From positions 8,854,708 through 8,918,707 of the forward strand of contig CM033391.1 in assembly GCA_019426215.1 (NCBI GenBank): a stretch of 64,000 nucleotides of DNA. The letters are read 5' to 3'. The stretch's first letter is position 1. Each line of letters starts with the position of its first letter. The translations under genes and the position numbers were made by a program. Of this stretch, positions 10,791 to 22,699 are shown piece after piece. The notes under the pieces are model-generated. The model was not told the DNA's origin and searched no databases. It saw only the letters and a list, made by a program, of their open reading frames with translations. This DNA comes from Buddleja alternifolia. Its lineage: Eukaryota; Streptophyta; Magnoliopsida; Lamiales; Scrophulariaceae.

Positions 10791-12599
10791 GAAAACATCT
10801 CTGATGATCCACTTGAGGTATGCATAATGAACTCCACGGATGTTGAGTCGGCCAGTGATAAACAACTGGAAGTTGTTCATAGCTTAGAGAGGCATGCACA
10901 ATACCCCACGAAGAAATTTGAGAAGTTGGATAGCCCACTATCTAACCACTCCAAACCATCTATTGAAGAGCCACCAACTCTTGACCTAAAAACTCTACCC
11001 TCTCATCTTAAATATGTTTATTTAAATGACGATGAAACCTTGCCACTCATCATTTCTTCTTCTCTTACAGATCAACAAGAAGCAAGGTTACTGGAGGTGT
11101 TGAGAGATCACAAAAAAGCCTTTGGATGGAAGATTGCTGATATCAAGGGGATCAGCCCAGCCATCTGCATGCATAAGATTTTAATGGAAAAAAGCTCAAG
11201 GCCCACTATACAACCACAAAGGAGGTCTAATCCTCAAATTCAAGAAGTGGTGAAGAAAGAGGTAATCAAGTTACTCGATGCCGGCATTATCTTCCCTATC
11301 TCTGATAGTCCATGGGTAAGTCCAACGCAGGTAGTGCCCAAGAAAGGAGGTACGACAATAGTTCGTAATGACAATAATGAGTTAATTCAATCTAGAATTG
11401 TCACTGATTTTAGGGTTTGCATAGACTATCGTAAATTGAATGAATATACCCGAAAATACCACTTTCCTCTCCCCTTTATCGATCAAATGTTAGAAAGATT
11501 AGCCGGGCATGAATATTACTGTTTTTTGGATGGGTACTCCGGCTATAACCAAATTGCTATTACACCTAAGGATCAAGAGAAAACTACTTTCACTTGTCCT
11601 TACGGCACTTTTGCTTATAGGCGTATGTCTTTTGGCTTATGTAATGCACCTGCTACTTTTCAAAGATGCATGATGGCTATATTTCATGACATGGTCGAGT
11701 AATTTCTTGAAATCTTCATGGATGATTTTTCTGTTTTTGGCTCTACATATGATAGATGTTTGCACAATCTAACCTTAGTTTTGCAGAGGTGTGAGGAGAC
11801 TGATCTAGTCTTAAATTGGGAAAAGTGTCATTTCATGGTACAAGAAGGAATTGTTCTGGGTCATAAGATCTCCCACAAGGGGATTGAGGTGGATAGAGCG
11901 AAAATTGAAGTGATAGCTAATCTTCCACCACCCACCACGGTCAAAGCCGTGAGAAGCTTTTTGGGACATGCCGGGTTTTACAAGCATTTTATTTCAAATT
12001 TTTCTAAAATTGCTAAACCCCTGTCTAACTTGACCATGAAAAATGCAGTGTTTGACTTTAATGATGCATGCATGCAGGCCTTCCTCACCCTGAAGGAGAA
12101 ATTAATCTCATCACCTGTCATGTCCGCCCCAGATTGGAGCCTACCATTCGAGTTGATGTGCGATGCGAGCGACATTGCCGTTGGAGCCGTACTAGGTCAA
12201 AGGAAGGGTAAAATCTTTCATACTATTTACTATGCTAGTCGTACCTTAAATGAGGCCCAACTCAATTATGCTACGACTGAAAAAGAGCTTTTAGCTGTCA
12301 TTTTTGCTTTTGACAAATTTCACTCCTATCTTGTGCTTAACAAAGTAATAGTATACACTGATCACTCGGCCTTGAAATACTTGCTTGCTAAAAAAGACGC
12401 AAAACCTAGACTACTCAGGTGGATCTTATTACTACAAGAGTTTGACTTAGAAATAAAAGATAAAAAAGGATCTGAAAATGTAGTAGCTGATCACCTATCT
12501 AGACTAGAATTAGTGGATAAGAAAATGGATGAGACCCCAATAGGAGATGAATTCCCCGATGAGCAGCTTTTTACTCTTTTTTCTTTAGTGTCAAGTTGA
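10791..12599 (+). pseudogene. RT and RNase H of the Athila-like element
   Basis: After a linker, RT motifs appear in order: SDSPWVSPTQVVPKKGG, RVCIDYRKLNEYTRKYHFP, YYCFLDGYSGYNQI, FTCPYGTFAYRRMSFGLCNA, then catalytic FMDD ([13 protein letters not shown]), [14 protein letters not shown] and RNase H ([57 protein letters not shown]). One TAA at 11700-11702 lies just before FLEIFMDD. The frame ends after [17 protein letters not shown] at the first TGA of the 3' LTR. Related elements continue from this point into integrase, which is absent here. Confidence 0.92.
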
Positions 12600-14228
12600 T
12601 AGGAGTCGTTTTTACGTGTTTTTAAGCCCCTTTCCGTTTATGTTTTAGGTTCATTTATTGCTTGATTCTTTCCACATGTGCATTTAATTCGTGCATTAAG
12701 TGATTTCAGACCTTAAATGGATACAATCGAAGAACGGGCTGAAAAACGACGTATAAAACAAGTTTAGGCCAAGATGCTTCACACCTCCACGACCAAACAA
12801 GCAAGAAATAAGTTGGAGTTAGCCAAGATCATGTTTTAGTACCATTTCCGCACACCTGGGCGCCAAATCAGAAACAATCTCCACGTTGGAACGCCATTTG
12901 GATAAATTTAGAGACCGAATTTGATGAAGTGTACATCTACAAAGTTTTAGAGCTATGTCTTATCTTTACATGGGGACTTGAATCATCCAATTCGGAGGTC
13001 TGTGGAGAAGTTTATGAATAAAACACTATCCCTGCGCTGGAAAACACGAAAGTGGCAGCTCCCATTCTTAGTAGGTGGAAAACAAGAGAATGGTAGTTCA
13101 CATTCTTGGTAGGAGGAAAGTAAGAGAATGATAGGTGGAAAACAAGAAAATGGTAGTTCACATTCTTGGTAGGAGGAAAGTAAGAGAATAGTAGGTGGAA
13201 AGAAAAGAGAATGGAAGCACATGTTCTTGGTTGGTGAATTTTTTTGGCTATAAGAGGAGGATTGTATGACATCCTACAAACACACTTGAAAACACATTCC
13301 CCATTGGGGGAGCCTAAACACATCCTATCATCATCCTTTGATTAGTTATGAAGATTATCAAGAACCTTTGAAGGTGAAGAAATCAAGAAGCATGGAAGAG
13401 ATGAAGATCGAAGTTCAACCATCAAAAATACGAGGGAGTTTCTTAAATTTAGATTTGTTTTTGTCTATGAATATGAATCTTAATTTAAGTTCCTATCTTT
13501 TATCTTTTATGATGAAATAGATTCTTCAAACTAAGGCCATGTTGTGGCTAAATTATGATAATTGAGTTATAAATTGTGTTTTTCATATTAATTCTATTGT
13601 TGTTTTGTGTCTTGATCTTGTTTGAATGCATCATATGCTTAGCTACCATATGCATGATTTATTGCTTAAATTATTCATTCGAGAGAAGGTAATTTAAGGT
13701 GCAAAGAGGATCATCACATAATCCGTAAAAAATAGGGAATTGCCCCTAGAGATAGGTAGAGATTCCCGGGTGCAGTTAGCCAGATTAATTCGTGGAAATT
13801 CTAGAACTTAAATGCATGATTGTTGGTTAGATTCTCGGATAGACATATCTAGAGAACCATCAATTAATCATAGGATTATTACAGCCGAGAAATCGGGTAG
13901 TAATTATTTAAGGTTTTTTCCACCAAATCATCATTAGTCTAATAATATGAGAACATGTTTATAATGAAAATTGATTAATTTATGCCAACACACGTGTCTT
14001 AGTTGCTCTCTTCCATAGCTATCTTGATTTCGACATCTTGTTTCTTATATCTTACTTCCATAATATTTTAGTTAATTCTTGTTTTAGTTTAAATTCTTCA
14101 ATTGCTTTAAAATCATAAACTAAAATACAAGTCCTTGAGTTTCGACAACCTGGACTTTATTGTCCACTTTATTACTACACACGACCAGTCCACTTGCTGT
14201 TTAATACACGTAAGGATTTTTCGTGTTA
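12597..14228 (+). repeat. 3' LTR of the Athila-like element
   Basis: The 1632-bp copy of the LTR starts TGATAGGAGTC. It ends CGTGTTA where the 5' copy has CGTGTCA, so the terminal CA has decayed to TA. It carries the same internal tandem block (about 13050-13220) with a slightly different arrangement. The outer flank begins CTCCG. Confidence 0.93.
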
Positions 14229-15541
14229 CTCCGCTATTGGGATTTCCCTGATTTTCTCCCTCTCTCCGCTCCTTCCTCATTTCCGCCCTCCTGGTTAGCT
14301 GGAATCCTCCATGTTAACATACTTGTCAGCACGACTAAGTAACTCATCGAAATCTCCTGCTGGTTGTTTAGTTAGTGATTTGAACAAATCTTCATCATGT
14401 AAACCTTGCGTGAATGCACTTGTTTTTAGATCGGCAGTAGCCGATGGCACCTCCAGGGTGGCAGCATTAAACCTTTTTACGTAGGATCGTAAAGTTTCCT
14501 CGCCCTTTTGTTTTATGTTAAAGAGGCTTAGCGGGGTTTTCTCGTGCCTTTTGTTGCTAGCAAATTGATGGAGGAATTTCATGCTGAACTCCAGGAAGGA
14601 TCCAATGGATCCTTCAGGCAGCTGATTAAACCATAATTGTGCTTACTTAGAGAGTGTTGTCAGGAACACCCGACATTTGATGGCGTCTGAGTATCTATGT
14701 AACAGTGCGTAATTCCTGAAAGTGTATAACTGGTCCTCAGGGTCTGATGTACCATCGTAGGTAATCATGGAATAAATTTTGAAATCCCGCGGTAATTCTT
14801 CCTGCATTATAGAGCTAGTAAACGGGATTCCCCGATCCGTGCGTATCTTTCCTCTAGCTATCCTTTTTTCCACTTTCTCCATCCTCCTTGCCGTGAGATC
14901 CCATTGGTTTGCCATCTCCTTGGTTTTCGCACATCCTCCTGGATTTCCTCCTGAGGAGTGAACTGATTCGTGGCTGTTGACCTCCTCGTCGAGATCCTTT
15001 TTTCCTCCATGTCCTGGGCGAGGGCCCCAATTTTTTGTACCATATTTTTCCTTGTGCTTAAGGAGTAACCCCTCTTCCTGGAACCTTTCCTGAGGGCCTG
15101 CGTTGAGTGTGATCCCATCGTCTTGAATTCCCTCCTCGTGAAAGTCAATGCGCCGCATTTGGCGGCCTTCCTGGGCAGGATATTTTCTGGGGGGTTCCCC
15201 TCTCTTCGTGTATTCACCTGCTCAACAAAATCCGTCCTACCAGCACGTCTTCCAGAGCCATTTTCTAGAGTGAATTCCAGATCAACAAGAGTATTGACGT
15301 TTCCAAGTACTTGCTGTATCGGACTCCCTTCCATCCTACCCAGGCCATGCGGATTCGAGTTTTCCTTTGCAGCCTGCACGGCTGCGCCGATTAGTTCCTG
15401 CAATTGCGCCTTAGTTAAGTGATAGGAAGGCGCAACCTGCATGGAGTTTTCCATCCCTACAACTTGAGTTCCTGGTGATGGAGAAATGTCATTTTCGCCA
15501 ACTGAGATCCCACCCCCATGTGCTATGGGGGTCTCCTGCAT
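14229..15541 (-). pseudogene. Gag N-terminal and core region of the Tat-type element
   Basis: Gag starts at 15541 (MQETPIAHGGGISVGE). A frameshift separates the N-terminal frame (15541-14858) from the next (15158-14643), which holds RDFKIYSMITYDGTSDPEDQ and VFLTTLSK. After a stop the retrotransposon gag core continues with MKFLHQFASNKRHEKTPLSL, KQKGEETLRSYVKRFN and DLKTSAFTQGLHDEDLFKSL. The frame runs leftwards to the Athila insertion at 14228/6709 and resumes at 6708. Confidence 0.85.
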
Positions 15542-15748
15542 TTAGTCGATCAAACGCCTAGCTAGGATGGCTGAAGTTTCAAGAGCGTTGTGGCCTCCAG
15601 TCGCCGGGAGCAACGCCTCCTTATTCCCCACCACATCCAAAGTTTCGTCCACGTCCTTAGTATTGAGACCTGCCATCAAGCTTGCTAAAAAGAAAAAAAC
15701 AATGTTGAAAAATTACGAAAAAATATACCTCACGCCTTGAAGCTCGAT

Positions 15749-15766
15749 TTCCCACAGACGGCGCCA
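15749..15766 (-). other. Primer-binding site of the Tat-type element
   Basis: On the minus strand TGGCGCCGTCTGTGGGAA lies two bases after the LTR end. TGGCGCC-type sites in this place are usual for plant gypsy elements. I do not assign the tRNA. Confidence 0.7.
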
Positions 15767-15768
15767 AT

Positions 15769-16331
15769 TGATGCACGTGGGATTTACACCAATAATATTT
15801 GTATATTATTATTCGAGAAAGTGAGTATAAAGCAATAAAATGATAAGAAAAATAGAGAGTAGAAAATATATAAAGATGCAAAAAGTTGTAAGAGTCATTT
15901 ATTAATCATCCATCACGGATCTTTATACAAGCTAGATGACTTTTATACAATTTTGGTAAACTAATCCTGCTGATTTCCTTCCTATCGCTATTTATGGTAG
16001 CTGAAGCTATTTCTGGAAGGTTTGGTTGTCCGAAAATCATGCTGAAAGTACGTCCTGTTAGGTCCTATTTTAGGAAGATTGAATCTTCCTAATATGGTAA
16101 GAGTTTGACCGATTTTGCTTGATTTATATCTGATTGGATCTTGATTGGATATTATCTTCTTAATTGATTCCTTTCCTTGTAAGGCTTTGACTGGGACTCC
16201 AATCCTAATAATTGAATGAGGCCGAAAATACAAGGCTTTTGGACCGAAGTGTATCAATAAAATAGGAAGAAATATACAACATTTCTTTGGGCTTATCAGC
16301 TTGGCCCAATAGATAATATTGACCCACATCA
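15769..16331 (-). repeat. 5' LTR of the Tat-type element
   Basis: The 563-bp segment has inverted ends TGATG...CATCA when read on the minus strand and lies immediately before the PBS and gag. An ATAAATAG TATA-like box is near 15988-15998. The flank to the right begins CCTTG; the matching duplication would be beyond the left edge, so the outer border rests on the TG/CA ends alone. Confidence 0.75.
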
Positions 16332-18550
16332 CCTTGGTTGTATGCTAACGCATTCAGCTAAAGCTCATCAAAAAATATATATATATAATATTAAAAAACT
16401 ACTTATAACAATTGATAAAAAAAAATCACATATAAGAATTTAAGCTTGCAAGAACGGCTTGTGTGAATTAATTTATGCTTAACATCTAAATTTTAAGTTT
16501 TCTATATTACGAAATCAAATAATTAATAACTTTTTAATTTGTGGCATGGTTGCCTCCAACTACAAAATAGTATAACCAAGAAAAAGAAGTGGTACAAATC
16601 ACATACTATTTTCTTTCCAAAAAAAATAAATATATATAGTTACTATTTTAACAACTATAATATCCTTTTCCTATCATATAAGTATGAAAAAACTCATAAA
16701 CAATCTATCAAATTATTAAAATTCACTAAAAAAAATTCAAAAAATGCTTATAACCGAAACTCTAACTCATAAATTAAATATCGAAATAAACTATAGTTTT
16801 GAAGAAATGTCTAATTTTAACATAAATACAATAAATTAATTAATTAAACGATTAAAAATTTCAAATTAAAACCCTGATCATTTTACAAGTTTGAACATCA
16901 AATCATAAAAGAACTCAGTGGCATCAAATTATTTTCTTTAGTTTTGAAATTTCAATATATTTGATTTTTCGTCAATGGTATCAATCAACTACAAGAGTGT
17001 TGGACGAGCTTGATTAGGTATGGAGGCATGAAGCTTGTTTTAGCTGAGAGATCAACATGGCATATGATAGGCAAAATTGCATTTTTGGTAATATAAGTTT
17101 TGCGTGTATGTCCATTTAATACTTTGCCATGAGATAACAATTTATGTACAATAATGATATGAAAAATGGAACGTTGCACTTTATAAACAAAAATGATACA
17201 AGAAGTCAAGAAGGCGCATATTGAGTAATTTGAAATTCATCGAAAAATGTCATTTACCACACACACATGATATATAAAATAATTGAGACCTTCTTAGAAT
17301 TGAACCGAAAAATCATTGACGTGAGAGCCAAGTGGAAAAAAATTGATGTGTCGAACAAGTACAAAAAGATGAACTTTTACCAAAATGATTTGGGGTCATA
17401 ATATTGGAGCAAAACTTTATTATCTCTTTTATCGCATCAACCACATCAATAACTTGTTTAATTTTGCTTAAACTCAGTTACTTAGAAATATTTCGATGAA
17501 TGATGAGTTGTATATAATCTATCAATATTCCTCTCCAAATTAATATTGTATTTTACCATAAACACATACTTAAAAATATGAGAAATGATATTAGCACTCC
17601 ATAAACTACTATAAGAATTCCAAATTTAGTATTTACACTTGAATATGACATATGAATACCTTTAGATCTTAAAACTACTCTTATACAATCAAAACAACTT
17701 AGTATCATACTATAATTTTTTTTTTTTACTACTTTAAAGTAATATATTTAATTAAAATGCAGAGCGTCATTGAAAAAACTAAAGTACAAGTAAAATTTGA
17801 TAATTACTATTACAATATAAAATAAAAAATAAAAAAATTGAACATTAATTAATTCACGTCACTTACTCTGTATTAACATAGAGTGAGCAATTTTATACTT
17901 TTGTTCGATCGATAAGTTTAATTCATCAACATGAGTACGCATAAATATGTAATATAAATTAATTTTTTTGGTTACAGTAATATAAATTAATCATCACTCA
18001 TATCAAACAAAACAACAATAATGTTAGAAGTAGTTAGCAACTTTTTATGCAACATGCATGTAAATAGATAATGATTTCAAATTTGAATGCAACAAAAAAA
18101 ATATATATATATTTTTTGTTCTTTAACAGTCTTGATGAATAATTTTTTTTGATTCTGTAAAAACATATGTTTTACAATATTATGTTGTTCATAAATATAA
18201 TATTTTAACACAAATATATAGATAAACTAAAAAGATATCCTACATTTTTTTATCTATATCAAGCATAAAATTATTCAATGGTATGGTGGTGAACATGGTG
18301 CCAAAAAAAGAAAAGAAAGAAAGAAAGAACGAATATGAAGTAAAAAGAATAACTATTGTTTATTAATGGGTATTTTTGTCATTTTTTTAGAGAGAATAAT
18401 AAGAGTGGAGAACCTATAGTAATTTTTGTAGCTCCAATATCAAACCCCAAATATATTAAGTTAAACATGGTAAAATTATAAATACAACAAATACATACAA
18501 ACATCCAAGGGAGAGTTTTTACGTAACTAATATTTAATACACATTTAATT
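16332..18550. other. AT-rich spacer
   Basis: This is long AT-rich sequence with short homopolymer and TA runs. The few reading frames are under 80 codons, have no recognisable domain and look random. I see no gene. Confidence 0.6.
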
Positions 18551-18563
18551 TAATTGTTAATGT

Positions 18564-18688
18564 GAGAGGTTTTGAGTTCGAATTCAGGCCACCACAAGTC
18601 TTTATGGCTCATGATTATGATTATCAACTCGTGTTTGTCGGGTTAGATATTTAGGGTATCCCCCTTTGTCTTGTATTAAAATAAAATA
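18564..18688 (+). mobile_element. 5'-truncated SINE-like retroposon
   Basis: The 125-bp insert is flanked by the perfect 13-bp duplication TAATTGTTAATGT (18551-18563 and 18689-18701). It starts GAGAGGTTTTGAGTTCGAAT, which resembles the B box of a pol III promoter (GGTTCGANNCC), and ends in an A-rich tail. No A box is seen, so the 5' end is probably missing. A LINE 3' end is the alternative. Confidence 0.65.
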
Positions 18689-18701
18689 TAATTGTTAATG
18701 T

Positions 18702-19740
18702 ATATTAATATCTTTCTTGGTATATTATATATGTCAATGTATACTTTAATATACAATATATAATTACTGTATATTGAGCGGAAAAATTTATTTAAAAAAA
18801 ATAAAAGTTTGTATATTTGAAAAACAAAAATTTCTTAATGATACACCAAACATATATAAGTGTTTCCGACTTTTAAGCATCCACATATATCAAAAAGTAT
18901 CTAGTATATATTTATAACTGGATGTATAAGATATAAAATTGTATTTATATATTTATACTTTTTTATAAAGCACCAACACTCTAAACTATCTAGTTTTGGC
19001 GTGTTTTTACAATGGAATGATTAAGAAAATAAATTTAAGGTTGTTTTCATCCACTTTTCTTTATCTTCAATCCATCATGTATTCATATCTTTTCACATTT
19101 TCTCTTTTTTCTCTCTCGAATGTCATATTTTTTCATTCTTTCTTTTTCAAATATTTTAATACTCTCTCTCCAACTCATTTCTAATTATTTACAAAACCTC
19201 ATATAAATCATATATAAAAGAATATGTTTACCACATAAATCAAGCAAAAATATTCATACGAGATAACAATAAATTTTATGTTTATTTATAATTTTTATTT
19301 ATTAGGCACACGCATTGAGTGTGCTAATGGGACTAGTGTTATAATTAAAGTAACTACTCGCATAATTACTTTGAGATTTACATGGAATTATTGATTATAG
19401 ATATTAATACATATATTAATAATGATATTTACTGTATATTAAATATTAGGGATAATGATATTAAACCCTCCGAACTATTCACTTTTTTGCACTTTAGATA
19501 AAAACTTTTTTTTTTTTTTTTTTTTTTACTTTGCCTCCTGAATTCACTCGATCTGCAAATTTTTATATGAAAAAGAAATCTCAAATAATTTTCTTACTAA
19601 AATTCAATGTTCAAAAGTGTAGGAAATATGAAAAAGAAATGCAAAAATGGAGAAATTAAAAAAGCAAAGGTAGGTTGAGATTTGACCAAAAAACTAGGGA
19701 CAAAATGGTAAGAACAGGAAGTAGATGCAAAACAACCCGC
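18702..19740. other. AT-rich spacer
   Basis: No gene is visible. A T-rich run lies at 19508-19528. GGGATAATGATATTAAACCC near 19448 looks like one end of a small TIR element, but I could not find the partner end. Confidence 0.45.
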
Positions 19741-19828
19741 ACTAGGGCAAGGATAAGAATTCCGCGGCTGACCTAAAAAACTTCTCTCTTTGTACCCGTC
19801 CGATCACTTTGATCCAACGGCTCAGCGG

Positions 19829-19871
19829 AAACCCTAGTTACGCCCTTGGTTCGTGACGCTCCACTTATAAA
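19829..19871 (+). promoter_or_regulatory. eEF1A core promoter: telo-box and TATA box
   Basis: A telo-box AAACCCTAG (19829-19837) is followed by TATAAA (19866-19871). Transcription should start about 30 bases further on, near 19900, before a CT-rich leader (19930-19963). Telo-boxes are known in plant eEF1A and ribosomal-protein promoters, where they favour expression in dividing cells. Here the box is upstream of TATA. Confidence 0.7.
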
Positions 19872-19990
19872 GCTCATTTTCATGTGCTCAAAATTTCTCT
19901 TCCATTCACTACTCAAATCACACAAAAGCTCTCTCTCTCTCTCTTTCTCTCTACAATCGGCGGCGAGACAGGTCTCGCTCTTCTCACAAG

Positions 19991-20766
19991 GTCAGTCTCT
20001 CTCTCTATCTCTATCTATCTATCTATATATATATCTAGTTATGTATGGAATGAATTTATGTATGTTGTCGAATGTTTTTTATGTTTAATTCATGTCATTT
20101 CTCCATGAATGAATTTTCCTTGTAGATCTGTTTATATCGATTGCTTATTTTTGATTAGTTATTGCTATATGTTTAGTTGAGAAGACGATTTGTTATGTTT
20201 CTATGCATGCATCTGTTAATATGTCATTAGCATGTGTTACTTTCTCGATCTGACTTCAACATGTTCGTTGATTTGAAAAAAAGTCGTAAATTACTGAATT
20301 GCATTGTAAAAATGGTCATTGATTTGAAGTATATTGTGTATTTCATGTATCGTGAGGTAATTATCTTTGTGCGTACAGATTTGTTATGAATTATCTAGGA
20401 TATTGGTTGAAAATGATATGTTTAGATCCATGAATGTCTTGTGCCTTTTGTCCTGGTTATATGTTTAGTACGAGTTTTTAATTGTTTTTCAGGTGAAGAT
20501 ATATTTTTCTCGTTGATCTATATGATGCTATGTATTCACTTGTTATATACGATTGATCAGTCACCAGATGTTTTTATTATTGATAGACAATATTATGACC
20601 TTTACTTGTACAAATCACTAATATGTTCATTAAAAAGTGATATTTCAGTTTTACTCTTAAAACTTGCGCCAAGTCTTTTGATATAGTTTATTCTTTAGAC
20701 TGTACTTAACTGTTTTGTTCACTCTGCAACGACAGTACTCTCACAAGATTTATTTTGTTGTTGCAG
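19991..20766 (+). other. 5'-UTR intron of the eEF1A gene
   Basis: The donor is CACAAG|GTCAGT at 19990/19991 and the acceptor TTGTTGTTGCAG ends at 20766, nine bases before the ATG. A leader intron of this size is typical of plant eEF1A genes and often raises expression. Reading frames inside it are chance. Confidence 0.85.
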
Positions 20767-20775
20767 TAGTTAAAC

Positions 20776-22221
20776 ATGGGAAAGGAAAAGATTCACATTA
20801 GCATTGTGGTCATTGGCCATGTCGACTCTGGAAAGTCCACAACCACCGGTCACTTGATCTACAAGCTTGGTGGTATTGACAAGCGTGTCATTGAAAGGTT
20901 CGAGAAGGAGGCTGCTGAGATGAACAAGAGGTCATTCAAGTATGCCTGGGTGCTTGACAAGCTCAAGGCTGAGCGTGAACGTGGTATTACCATTGATATT
21001 GCCTTGTGGAAGTTTGAGACCACCAAGTACTACTGCACTGTCATTGATGCTCCTGGGCATCGTGACTTTATCAAGAATATGATTACCGGAACCTCACAGG
21101 CTGACTGTGCCGTTCTTATCATTGACTCCACCACTGGTGGTTTTGAAGCTGGTATTTCCAAGGATGGTCAGACCCGTGAGCATGCTTTGCTTGCTTTCAC
21201 CCTTGGTGTCAAGCAAATGATTTGTTGCTGTAACAAGGTTTGACAACTCGTGCTTAATTTTATGAATGTTACACTATATTGCTTCATGTCTTATCCTTAC
21301 CATATCTAACACAATGGTTCGGATGTTATTCAGATGGATGCCACCACACCAAAGTACTCCAAGGCTAGGTACGATGAAATTGTGAAGGAAGTGTCCTCCT
21401 ACCTCAAGAAGGTCGGATACAACCCTGACAAAATTGCATTCGTTCCCATTTCTGGGTTTGAGGGAGACAACATGATTGAGAGGTCTACAAACCTTGACTG
21501 GTACAAGGGCCCAACCCTTCTTGAGGCTCTTGACCAGATTTCTGAGCCCAAGAGGCCATCAGACAAGCCCCTTCGTCTCCCACTTCAGGATGTGTACAAG
21601 ATTGGAGGTATTGGTACCGTACCAGTCGGACGTGTGGAAACTGGTATCATCAAGCCTGGTATGGTTGTCACATTTGGCCCCACTGGTTTGACCACTGAAG
21701 TTAAGTCTGTTGAGATGCACCACGAGTCCATGCCTGAGGCTCTTCCTGGTGACAATGTTGGGTTCAACGTGAAGAACGTTGCTGTGAAGGATATCAAGCG
21801 TGGTTATGTCGCTTCCAACTCTAAGGATGATCCCGCAAAGGAAGCTGCCAACTTCACTGCCCAGGTCATCATCATGAACCACCCTGGTCAGATTGGTCAG
21901 GGATATGCCCCAGTGCTCGACTGTCACACCTCCCACATTGCTGTCAAGTTTGCTGAACTTGTGACCAAGATCGACAGGCGATCTGGTAAGGAGCTGGAGA
22001 AGGAGCCCAAATTTTTGAAGAATGGTGACGCTGGAATGATTAAGATGATTCCGACCAAGCCCATGGTTGTGGAGACCTTCTCAGAGTACCCTCCACTTGG
22101 TCGTTTTGCTGTGCGTGATATGCGACAAACGGTGGCTGTTGGTGTTATCAAGAGCGTGGAGAAGAAAGACCCAACAGGTGCCAAGGTGACCAAGGCTGCT
22201 GCGAAGAAGGGTGCCAAGTGA
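20776..22221 (+). CDS. EF1A: Elongation factor 1-alpha (eEF1A)
   Basis: eEF1A is the cytosolic GTPase that delivers aminoacyl-tRNA to the ribosomal A site. The coding sequence is in two exons, 20776-21237 and 21334-22221, joined across a 96-bp GT-AG intron that falls inside the NKMD guanine-specificity motif. The product is 449 residues, the usual plant length, without any stop or frameshift. Visible motifs are GHVDSGKS (residues 14-21), [24 protein letters not shown] and NKMD (153-156), followed by the beta-barrel domains 2 and 3 and a Lys-rich end ([12 protein letters not shown]). The start is fixed by [15 protein letters not shown] and the preceding intron acceptor. Third-position choices look like an expressed gene. 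It appears to be a functional copy. Confidence 0.97.
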
Positions 22222-22400
22222 GGAGAGAAATGGTGAAGGATGATCCTATATCATTTTTGGTTACAGTATGAGATGAGATTTAGACCTCCATGGTTTCTTT
22301 TTTGAACTAATTTTAAAGTTTTTGTTTGAACTGGAATTCTTCCTATTATGATATTTTGTTTTTTTGGATTATTTTCAGTATTCTATGCTGCTTCTTACTT
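22222..22400 (+). other. Probable 3' UTR of eEF1A
   Basis: T-rich sequence follows the stop. No clear AATAAA signal is seen, so the end is a guess. Confidence 0.4.
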
Positions 22401-22699
22401 GGCGTTTTCTATTGGTTAGAAGATCTATAGGAAATATTTACCCAATTGGGAAGTTGATTTTATTAGTTTTGCGGATGCTTTTTTCAGTAGTTTACGAAAT
22501 TAAAAGACTTATTATTTATTATTGTAGCAATTAAGTTGGACAAGGATGTGTGCATGAGAACTGCAATTGAACATAGTGCTAAACGTAATTGAACTAGTGT
22601 TTTACTTATTGGGTGATCCAACAATTGAATTAGTTTTTACTGCAACTGAACATGTTCGGTGAATCGCAATGGAGCTAGCATTTGATTGATGTAATTAGT

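Larger units (their letters stand above)
6709..14228 (+). mobile_element. Athila-like Ty3/gypsy retrotransposon lacking integrase
   Basis: The 7520-bp plus-strand element has two LTRs (6709-8345 and 12597-14228), a tRNA-Asp-type primer-binding site, gag, protease, RT and RNase H. It inserted into the gag of the Tat-type element; the 5-bp flanks are CTCCT (6704-6708) and CTCCG (14229-14233), a duplication with one mismatch. There is no integrase, no env-like ORF and no polypurine tract: the 3' LTR starts straight after the RNase H frame. Athila-group membership is inferred from the RT type (FMDDFSVFG) and the PBS. Confidence 0.88.
1..16331 (-). mobile_element. Tat-type Ty3/gypsy LTR retrotransposon, nested and partial
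   Basis: On the minus strand the order is 5' LTR (16331-15769), primer-binding site, gag, protease, RT, RNase H, a second RNase H and integrase, then a non-coding 3' region running off the left edge. The second, plant-type RNase H between the RT-linked RNase H and integrase is a known hallmark of the Tat group, so I place it there. Two later insertions interrupt it: an Athila-like element at 6709-14228 and a solo LTR at 2767-4452. The reading frames rejoin across both. Every coding domain carries stops or frameshifts, so the copy is dead. The 3' LTR and target duplication are outside the window. Confidence 0.9.

Noticed and set aside
20441..20686. 81-codon frame before eEF1A
   Set aside because: It lies wholly in the 5'-UTR intron and is AT-rich without a domain.
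21559..22217. Minus-strand frames over eEF1A
   Set aside because: They are antisense shadows of the conserved eEF1A exon.
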